DNA of 36,906 nucleotides from Dactylosporangium sp. AC04546 (GTDB lineage: Bacteria > Actinomycetota > Actinomycetes > Mycobacteriales > Micromonosporaceae): NCBI RefSeq assembly GCF_022095675.1, contig NZ_JAHYSG010000119.1, positions 1 through 36,906 of the forward strand, written 5' to 3'. This document shows positions 31,420 through 36,906 of this stretch, piece after piece. A model generated the notes under the pieces. That model had not been told where the DNA came from. It did no database searches and saw only the letters and a list, made by a program, of their open reading frames with translations. Made by a program: the position numbers and the translations under genes. Positions within the stretch are counted from its first letter, which is position 1. Every line of letters begins with the position of its first letter.

Positions 31420-32907
31420 TCAGGCGACCGCCTGCTCACGGCTCGCACTGGGCTTGGGGAGCCATTCAGGCCGGCTCGAGCCTATCGGCACGAGAATCGG
31501 ATCGGCCCAGAACTCGGGCGTCTTCGACATCTCGACCTGCGATCCGAGCCGTGTGAATTCGCCGAAGGGCGTCGTACGGGTCACGAGGTTCGGTTGTTGG
31601 ATCTTGTGCTCCGGTCCCAACGCGTCGAGGTCCAGCAATTCGGCCTTGTCGTTGAGCCCGAGGCTCATTTCAAACGTCGTCACCTGCGCGAGCGTGATGG
31701 TGATGCGGTAACTGCCCCCTTCCGTCGCGCGGCGGATGAGAGCGGCCTGGACGGCGGCTGCCACGAGCATGCCGCACAAGAAGTCGACGACGACGTTGAC
31801 GCCGCCGGGCAGCCGGGGCTGCTCCAGACTTCCTTCGGCGGTGTAGAGGCCGGTGAACGCGCCGGCGCTCAGGTCGAATCCAACCCAGTTGGCCCACGGT
31901 CCCTCGGTCGTGTTCAGCTTGATGCGGGCGCTGATGATGCCTGGGCGCACTGCGGCGAGATCCTCGGCGGCGTACCCCTCGCTCGCGGCCCGTTGCGGCC
32001 TGAGGTTCTCGACGAACACGTCGGCGTCTTTCACCAAGGCGTACACGCGGTTGCGGTTCTCGGAGCGGCGCGCATCGAGGTACGCCTGGCGCACCCCCGC
32101 ATCCGACTGCATGAGGAACATCCGGTCCTCGGTGTAGTCGGGCATGTTCAGGTTGAGACAGTCCGCTCCCGCGGCAGCCAACTGGCGCAGGACGACAGGG
32201 CCCGCGACGACATGGGTCATGCCAAGGGCGCGCACCCCCGACAATGGCCGCGAGCTCGGCGACAACGGCTCGGGTTCGCTTTCGCCGATCTTCTCGATCT
32301 GGATCAGTGGAGCCGTTGCGTGATACCGCCAGTGGTCGGAGGCCCTGAACTCTTCCTCGGTGCGAACCATCGAGATCGGTAGCACCAATTCCTGGCCCGC
32401 GGCCTCGAGATCCGCGGCATCCCATTGACGCGCGACCTGGGCCAACTGGTCGTATACAAGACCGCAGCGGAAGAGGTTGGCCGCCTTCGCCTGCTGCGAT
32501 GGATACGCCGGCAGGACGAGCACGAAGCGGTTGTCCCGGGTCGGCAGGAAGAAGATGCCTGAGGCCAGCATGGGGAGCACCATCACGGAGGTCCCGTTGA
32601 TGAGCGTGCATTCACGGAGTACGTCCTGCCAGGGGCTCTGGTATGCGTACGCCTTGCGTAGATCGACGTAGATATCTTGTTCCTCACCTCCACGCTGTCG
32701 CCACAGAATCGTGGACGTGATGGCGCCTGCCGCGGCGATGGAGGCCGCGGCCGCACCGACCTTGAGCACCGTGGGGCGCAGCGGGTCGAGGCCTGCGAAA
32801 TGCAGGGTGCCGCCGGCGTCCCGGCGATCAAGGCCCATCTCCTCGAGCAGGCCATCAACAACGCCCAGCAGGTCCTCGTGCGTGTTGACGGGCTGGTCCG
32901 TGCGCAT
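31420..32907 (-). CDS. CaiB/BaiF-like CoA-transferase homologue, atypical
   Basis: A 495-residue protein. The part from about 215 to 430 matches class III CoA-transferases: LSGVRALGMTHVVAGPVVLRQLA, the GADCLNLNMP position, DADVFVENLRP, GIISARIKLN and VNVVVDFLCGMLVAAAVQ, where Asp is at the catalytic position. The N-terminal 200 residues have only faint resemblance to the same fold, so the protein may be a tandem or permuted version. The IKVE and CoA-binding segments are changed. Its GC is visibly lower than that of its neighbours, and rare features such as ATA and TTG codons appear, a sign of transfer. GGAGGG lies 12 nt upstream of the ATG. Activity is uncertain. Confidence 0.75.
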   Translation of the reverse strand: MRTDQPVNTHEDLLGVVDGLLEEMGLDRRDAGGTLHFAGLDPLRPTVLKVGAAAASIAAAGAITSTILWRQRGGEEQDIYVDLRKAYAYQSPWQDVLRECTLINGTSVMVLPMLASGIFFLPTRDNRFVLVLPAYPSQQAKAANLFRCGLVYDQLAQVARQWDAADLEAAGQELVLPISMVRTEEEFRASDHWRYHATAPLIQIEKIGESEPEPLSPSSRPLSGVRALGMTHVVAGPVVLRQLAAAGADCLNLNMPDYTEDRMFLMQSDAGVRQAYLDARRSENRNRVYALVKDADVFVENLRPQRAASEGYAAEDLAAVRPGIISARIKLNTTEGPWANWVGFDLSAGAFTGLYTAEGSLEQPRLPGGVNVVVDFLCGMLVAAAVQAALIRRATEGGSYRITITLAQVTTFEMSLGLNDKAELLDLDALGPEHKIQQPNLVTRTTPFGEFTRLGSQVEMSKTPEFWADPILVPIGSSRPEWLPKPSASREQAVA

Positions 32908-33006
32908 GCTGATGCCGTCCCTCCCTGGTCACCTCTCATCCGGACTGGGCGGTGGCCATGATGTCCGAAGCAGGCTCTTCCGGCTGTGCGGGGCCCGGTA
33001 ACACCG

Positions 33007-33441
33007 TCAGTACCCGCGGACCTTGGTGATCCGCACCCGCATTGCCACCGGGAACTCCCGGGCGAACCGGTCTACGCCGCCGAAGACCTCCTTCGCGGCC
33101 TCGGCGTACTTGGCCAACCACTCCGGATTGTCAGTCGCCAGCGGGTGGTCTCCGACGATCTCGGCGTCGCCGGTAAGCACCACGATGTCGCCGCCCTGGC
33201 CGTTGCTGTCGAGGTTCAGCGACACGCGGGGGTCTTTGCGGAGGTGGGTGAGCCGATGCGCTTCGATCCGATTGTAGGTAAGAACGCTGTCCGCGCCGTC
33301 CCACAGGAACCCGACCGGGTTGGGCTGGGGGGTGCCGTCTGCGCCCACGGTGGTCAGCCAGATCACCAGCCCGTCGCGCAGCCGGTCCCGCACGCGCCTA
33401 CCGAACTCGGTCGACTCGTCCGGGAGCACGGTGGTCTTCAC
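33007..33441 (-). CDS. PPOX-class F420/FMN-dependent enzyme (Rv3369-like)
   Basis: A 144-residue split-barrel flavin/F420-binding protein: STEFGRRVRDRL, LVIWLTTVGADGTPQPNPVGFLWDG, SVLTYNRIEAHRLTHLRKDPRVSLNLDSNG and GGDIVVLTGDAEIV are in the order of the Rv3369 family (PPOX class). The length is that of Rv3369. It is probably a small redox enzyme using F420 or a similar cofactor. The start is a GTG at 33441; no good ribosome site is seen, so an upstream start or leaderless initiation remains possible. Confidence 0.85.
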   Translation of the reverse strand: MKTTVLPDESTEFGRRVRDRLRDGLVIWLTTVGADGTPQPNPVGFLWDGADSVLTYNRIEAHRLTHLRKDPRVSLNLDSNGQGGDIVVLTGDAEIVGDHPLATDNPEWLAKYAEAAKEVFGGVDRFAREFPVAMRVRITKVRGY

Positions 33442-33896
33442 AACGCCGCGCCTACCCAAGATCGCGACCGTGTAACTCCGACGAGCTGGGCGATCCCGTG
33501 ATCCTGGCACCGGCGAGGGCGCCACCGCTCTGAGTGGTCACGCTGAGGAGCCCTCGCCCGTGCAGCGTCCGTCCCGGGTCCCCCAGCGGCAGCGGTTCAC
33601 AACTGGACACCACGCGAACTGCAGCACAGCTTGCTCCCGCCTTGGATCTGTTCGGAAAAGACCGTCATCGCCGCGGAAATCAGGGGTCGCGGCGCAAGAG
33701 GAGTTTGGGATAGCTGCCCAGACATATCCCCGCGACCCGATTTGGAATAGAAGTCCTTGCTGCTAGGTCGAAACTCTCCCCGCCCCTCCTGGCCGAGGCT
33801 GAGCCCATCGACAGTACGGACGAAAACCGCGGCGAATCTCAGCCGGGCGGCACCGGTCGGGGTTCCCACCAATGGGAACCGTTGTGCTGGGCGCTT
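33442..33896. other. Intergenic stretch without a credible gene
   Basis: About 450 bp with no supported gene. It holds a hairpin (33512-33558). From about 33718 a plus-strand frame stays open into the integrase remnant; its acidic, Ser-rich product (AEPIDSTDENRGESQ) could be degenerate coding sequence from the same element. Confidence 0.5.
33512..33558. other. Inverted repeat of unknown role
   Basis: GGCGAGGGC (33512-33520) pairs with GCCCTCGCC (33550-33558) around a 29-nt loop that contains a smaller CCAC/GTGG pair. It lies about 70 bp upstream of the PPOX gene start. Confidence 0.35.
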
Positions 33897-34099
33897 CGCC
33901 TCCAGCGGGACCACTCGCACAAGACGATGGTGGGTGCACAGATGCGGCATGCGGACGGTTCGGTCCGGGCGCTGCACGCACACATCACGGCGGGCATGAC
34001 GCAGTGGCTGGTCGACGGGCTGACCGAGGTGTGGCGGGCCGCACTGGCCGAGCGGCGCCGGCTGAGCCCCGGCTCGCCGGTCGGGGTCCTGATCGACTG
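33897..34099 (+). pseudogene. Remnant of a tyrosine-type phage integrase (C-terminus)
   Basis: A frame without a start reads HSHKTMVGAQMRHADGSVRA, then LHAHITAGMTQWLVDGLTEV and WRAALAERRRLSPGSPVGVL. This is the C-terminal end of an actinobacterial tyrosine recombinase: the RHADGSVRA-Y-xHIT segment and the final RLSPGSPVGVL are typical. At the catalytic Tyr position the sequence has His (LHAHIT), and the N-terminal catalytic Arg region is missing, so it is inactive. It points toward the tRNA-Val fragment 120 bp downstream, the usual int-att arrangement. Confidence 0.65.
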
Positions 34100-34165
34100 C
34101 CGCGGGCGGCGGGCTGACCGTGGTCACCGCGTCGCCGCAGAGATAGCGGGGGCCGGAAACCGAGA

Positions 34166-34199
34166 ACGGCCGGTCTCCTTGATCGGGAGAACCGGCCGT
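34166..34199 (-). terminator. Terminator hairpin next to the tRNA-Val fragment
   Basis: ACGGCCGGT and ACCGGCCGT pair perfectly, extended by CTCC/GGGA, around a short loop. On the minus strand it follows the tRNA 3' end by 16 bp and leads into a T-containing stretch, as a native tRNA terminator would. Confidence 0.6.
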
Positions 34200-34215
34200 G
34201 ACCTGGTCTTTCATG

Positions 34216-34259
34216 TGGTGGGCGATACTGGGTTTGAACCAGTGACCTCTTCCGTGTCA
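34216..34259 (-). tRNA. 3' fragment of tRNA-Val(GAC), attachment-site remnant
   Basis: The minus strand gives TGACACGGAAGAGGTCACTGG, then the T-arm GGTTCAAACC, the acceptor 3' strand ATCGCCCA and an encoded CCA. These 44 nt are the anticodon loop to the 3' end of tRNA-Val with anticodon GAC. The 5' half (acceptor GGGCGAT, D-arm) is absent; the preceding DNA does not pair. This is the half tRNA left when an integrative element recombines into a tRNA 3' end. Confidence 0.85.
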
Positions 34260-34261
34260 AC
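34242..34261. repeat. Direct repeat copy 1 (att core)
   Basis: GTGACCTCTTCCGTGTCAAC, within the tRNA-Val fragment. It recurs exactly at 34411-34430, 169 bp away. The two copies are candidate attachment cores. Confidence 0.75.
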
Positions 34262-34410
34262 AAGGTCACCTTGGCCGCACGACCTGGCGGAGAGCGGCAA
34301 CGCGCTGGTCACGGCGTCGGTCTCCGTTGGTTCGGGATGGTGCTGCAGCGGCTCAGGCGCAAGATCGTCTCCCACATTTCTCCCGGCACCGGGGCGTGGC
34401 TGGATCGACG

Positions 34411-34430
34411 GTGACCTCTTCCGTGTCAAC
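34411..34430. repeat. Direct repeat copy 2 (att core)
   Basis: The same 20 bp as at 34242-34261, but without the T-arm and acceptor part of the tRNA. It marks a second recombination scar just before the TPR gene. Confidence 0.75.
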
Positions 34431-34541
34431 TGTCGGCCGGGCGGTCCGATGAAGCTCCGTCCGAGGTCAGCCGGTGTGATTCTGTCCGACGCCGTGCGGT
34501 TCGAGGGTGTGGGCTGCTGTACTTCGCTGCTGTACCCGGCG

Positions 34542-36906
34542 TCATTTCTGGTGCCGGTTCCGGATATCCGCCGCCCGCCGCTGCAGCCGTTCGGCCTGGC
34601 CGGTCCGGCCCAGCGTCTGCAGGCTGAGCGCGAGGTTGTCCAGTCTGTTTGCGGTGGTGGGGTGGTCCGGGCCGAGAGCGGCCTCGGTGATGGCCAGCGC
34701 CCGCCGCTGCAGCCGTTCGGCCTGGCTGGCTCGGCCCAGCGCCTGCAGGCTGCCCGCGAGGTTGTCCAGGCTGGTTGCGGTGTCGGGATGGTCCGGGCCG
34801 AGAGCGGCCTCGGTGATGGCCAGCGCCCGCCGCTGCAGCGGTTCGGCCTCGGCGGCCCGGCCCAGCTCCCACAGGCTGCCCGCGAGGTTGTCCAGCCTGG
34901 TTGCGGTGTCGGGGTGGTCCGGGCCGAGAGCGGCCTCGGTGATGGCCAGCGCCCGCCGCTGCAGCCGTTCGGCCTCGCCGGCCCGGCCCAGCGTCTGCAG
35001 GCTGAGCGCGAGGTTGTTCAGCCTGATTGCGGTGTCGGGATGGTCCGGGCCGAGAGCGGCCTCGGTGATGGCCAGCGCCCGCCGCTGCAGCCGTTCGGCC
35101 TGGCTGGCCCGGCCCAGCGCCTGCAGGCTGAGCGCGAGGTTGTCCAGCCTGGTTGCGGTATCGGGATGGTCCGGGCCGAAAGCGGCCTCGGTGATGGCCA
35201 GCGCCCGCCGCTGCAGCCGTTCGGCCTCGCCGGCCCGGCCCAAGTCCCGCAGGCTGCCCGCGAGGTTGTCCAGCCTGGTTGCGGTATCGGGATGGTCCGG
35301 GCCGAAAGCGGCCTCGGTGATGGCCAGCGCCCGCCGCTGCAGCCGTTCGGCCTCGCCGGCCCGGCCCAAGTCCCGCAGGCTGCCCGCGAGGTTGTCCAGC
35401 CTGGTTGCGGTATCGGGATGGTCCGGGCCGAAAGCGGCCTCGGTGATGGCCAGCGCCCGCCGCTGCAGCGGCTCGGCCTCGCCGGCCCGGCCCAAATCCC
35501 ACAGGCTGCCCGCGAGGTTGCTCAGCCTGGTTGCGGTGGTGGGGTGGTCCGGGCCGAAAGCGGCCTCGGTGATGGCCAGCGCCCGCCGCTGCAGCGGCTC
35601 GGCCTCGCCGGCCCGGCCCAAATCCCACAGGCTGCCCGCGAGGTTGTCCAGCCTGGTTGCGGTGGTGGGGTGGTCCGGGCCGAGAGCGGCCTCGGTGATG
35701 GCCAGCGCCCGCCGCTGCAGCCGTTCGGCCTCGCCGGCCCGGCCCAGCGTCTGCAGGCTGAGCGCGAGGTTGTTCAGCCTGATTGCGGTGTCGGGATGGT
35801 CCGGGCCGAGAGCGGCCTCGGTGATGGCCAGCGCCCGCCGCTGCAGCGGCTCGGCCTCGCCGGCCCGGCCCAGCTGCTGCAGGCTGAGCGCGAGGTTGCC
35901 CAGCCTGTTTGCGGTGTCGGGATGGTCCGGGCCGAAAGCGGCCTCGGTGATGGCCAGCGCCCGCCGCTGCAGCGGCTCGGCCTCGCCGGCCCGGCCCAAG
36001 TCCCGCAGGCTGCCCGCGAGGTTGTCCAGTCTGGTTGCGGTGTCGGGGTGGTCCGGGCCGAAAGCGGCCTCGGTGATGGCCAGCGCCCGCCGCTGCAGCG
36101 GCTCGGCCTCGCCGGCCCGGCCCAAGTCCCGCAGGCTGCCCGCGAGGTTGTCCAGTCTGGTTGCGGTGTCGGGGTGGTCGGGGCCGAGAGCGGCCTCGGT
36201 GATGGCCAGCGCCCGCCGCTGCAGCGGCTCGGCCTCGCCGGCCCGGCCCAGCTGCTGCAGGCTGAGCGCGAGGTTGCCCAGCCTGTTTGCGGTGTCGGGA
36301 TGGTCCGGGCCGAAAGCGGCCTCGGTGATGGCCAGCGCCCGCCGCTGCAGCGGCTCGGCCTCGCCGGCCCGGCCCAAATCCCACAGGCTGCCCGCGAGGT
36401 TGCTCAGCCTGGTTGCGGTGGTGGGGTGGTCCGGGCCGAAAGCGGCCTCGGTGATGGCCAGCGCCCGCCGCTGCAGCGGCTCGGCCTCGCCGGCCCGGCC
36501 CAAATCCCACAGGCTGCCCGCGAGGTTGCTCAGCCTGGTTGCGGTGGTGGGGTGGTCCGGGCCGAAAGCGGCCTCGGTGATGGCCAGCGCCCGCCGCTGC
36601 AGCGGCTCGGCCTCGCCGGCCCGGCCCAAATCCCACAGGCTGCCCGCGAGGTTGCTCAGCCTGGTTGCGGTGGTGGGGTGGTCCGGGCCGAAAGCGGCCT
36701 CGGTGATGGCCAGCGCCCGCCGCTGCAGCGGCTCGGCCTCGCCGGCCCGGCCCAAATCCCACAGGCTGCCCGCGAGGTTGCTCAGCCTGGTTGCGGTGGT
36801 GGGGTGGTCCGGGCCGAAAGCGGCCTCGGTGATGGCCAGCGCCCGCCGCTGCAGCGGCTCGGCCTCGCCGGCCCGGCCCAAATCCCACAGGCTGCCCGCG
36901 AGGTTG
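34542..36906 (-). CDS. Tetratricopeptide-repeat protein, kinesin-light-chain type (partial)
   Basis: The frame is open from the TGA at 34542 to the right edge, so the N-terminus lies outside. The visible 787 residues are 18 full TPR units of 42 residues, such as GRAGEAEPLQRRALAITEAA followed by FGPDHPTTATRLSNLAGSLWDL, and a short cap ending ADIRNRHQK. This is the KLC-type repeat (TPR_10/TPR_12) that forms a protein-binding superhelix. In actinobacteria such arrays often end NB-ARC, CHAT or other signalling proteins, but the effector part is not visible. Several repeats are identical at DNA level. The start, the regulation and the operon partners cannot be judged here. Confidence 0.9.
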   Translation of the reverse strand, partial: NLAGSLWDLGRAGEAEPLQRRALAITEAAFGPDHPTTATRLSNLAGSLWDLGRAGEAEPLQRRALAITEAAFGPDHPTTATRLSNLAGSLWDLGRAGEAEPLQRRALAITEAAFGPDHPTTATRLSNLAGSLWDLGRAGEAEPLQRRALAITEAAFGPDHPTTATRLSNLAGSLWDLGRAGEAEPLQRRALAITEAAFGPDHPDTANRLGNLALSLQQLGRAGEAEPLQRRALAITEAALGPDHPDTATRLDNLAGSLRDLGRAGEAEPLQRRALAITEAAFGPDHPDTATRLDNLAGSLRDLGRAGEAEPLQRRALAITEAAFGPDHPDTANRLGNLALSLQQLGRAGEAEPLQRRALAITEAALGPDHPDTAIRLNNLALSLQTLGRAGEAERLQRRALAITEAALGPDHPTTATRLDNLAGSLWDLGRAGEAEPLQRRALAITEAAFGPDHPTTATRLSNLAGSLWDLGRAGEAEPLQRRALAITEAAFGPDHPDTATRLDNLAGSLRDLGRAGEAERLQRRALAITEAAFGPDHPDTATRLDNLAGSLRDLGRAGEAERLQRRALAITEAAFGPDHPDTATRLDNLALSLQALGRASQAERLQRRALAITEAALGPDHPDTAIRLNNLALSLQTLGRAGEAERLQRRALAITEAALGPDHPDTATRLDNLAGSLWELGRAAEAEPLQRRALAITEAALGPDHPDTATSLDNLAGSLQALGRASQAERLQRRALAITEAALGPDHPTTANRLDNLALSLQTLGRTGQAERLQRRAADIRNRHQK
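34560..36906. repeat. 126-bp tandem repeats within the TPR gene
   Basis: About 18.6 units of 126 bp. The units from about 36302 to the edge appear identical over roughly 4.8 copies; older units to the left differ by a few bases and include repeated higher-order groups (QQL-RDL-RDL-QQL types). The period is a multiple of three, so copy-number change keeps the frame. Confidence 0.9.

Noticed and set aside
33597..34214. A 205-codon minus-strand frame across the integration scar
   Set aside because: It has no recognisable domain, no ribosome site and runs across the tRNA terminator; the plus-strand integrase reading explains the region better.
34216..34300. Complete tRNA-Val gene
   Set aside because: Only the 44 nt from the anticodon loop to CCA are present; the sequence before it does not form the D-arm, the anticodon 5' strand or the acceptor strand.
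34426..36888. Second coding gene in the alternative frame of the TPR array
   Set aside because: The TPR frame has all the family features; the alternative is open because every repeat unit copies the same stop-free register. It is listed as a low-interest finding only.
34560..36906. Possible CRISPR array from the regular 126-bp repeats
   Set aside because: The units are contiguous, without unique spacers, and translate into in-frame TPR repeats.

Overview
The window is very GC-rich DNA with dense, mostly overlapping genes, many GTG and TTG starts, ECF sigma/anti-sigma and PP2C regulators, an F420/FMN-type PPOX protein and a VKOR/DsbA-like disulfide pair. This points to a high-GC actinomycete. 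The codon style and the repeats suggest a Micromonosporaceae-like genus, but that is inference.

Layout. (1) 1-4,800, minus strand: a partial membrane protein after a Ycf46-like AAA+ ATPase, a four-helix membrane protein, an M15 (VanY-type) peptidase, a secreted-repeat lipoprotein, and an ECF sigma factor with its zinc anti-sigma factor. (2) 4,870-7,930, minus strand: a YcnI-like copper protein with a terminator, VKOR plus a membrane-anchored thioredoxin-fold partner, and an FhuF-like Fe-S protein. (3) 7,950-11,454: a small GntR regulator that appears leaderless, a PP2C phosphatase, an unknown protein and a CHASE-GGDEF diguanylate cyclase. (4) 11,474-13,770: an ABC exporter pair run by a YtrA-type GntR regulator with a nested inverted-repeat operator.

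(5) 13,849-25,652 is the most interesting part. It is one minus-strand operon of ten genes whose junctions mostly overlap by 1-4 bp: a LacI regulator, two sugar-type ABC permeases, a binding lipoprotein, two different ADP-ribosylglycohydrolase-fold proteins, a ribokinase-like PfkB kinase, a fusion of a TIM-barrel glycosidase-like domain with an FGE-like domain, a class III CoA-transferase and a CitE-like lyase. Three LacI-type palindromes lie around its start and a strong hairpin follows its end. I propose that it imports a glycosylated compound, cleaves it, phosphorylates the sugar, and activates and cleaves an organic-acid part. Inside it, an 86-bp tandem repeat forms a chain of ATGA-linked 29-codon mini-ORFs and supplies the kinase ribosome-binding site.

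(6) 25,750-26,685 has no convincing full gene. It holds an orphan signal-peptide ORF, two related GGAA-GGCC-TTCC palindromes and a perfect 14-bp hairpin. (7) 26,686-30,759: an orphan NarL-type regulator, a divergent HxlR/NmrA pair, an alpha/beta hydrolase, a nucleotidyltransferase, and a signal peptidase I-like protein with a lipobox. (8) 30,855-33,441: small proteins, an unusual CoA-transferase homologue in visibly lower-GC DNA, and an Rv3369-like PPOX protein. (9) 33,450-34,430: an integration scar made of a decayed integrase C-terminus, the 3' 44 nt of a tRNA-Val with its terminator, and a second copy of 20 bp of it. (10) 34,542 to the right edge: a TPR protein with 18 visible 42-residue repeats, several identical at DNA level, running off the window.
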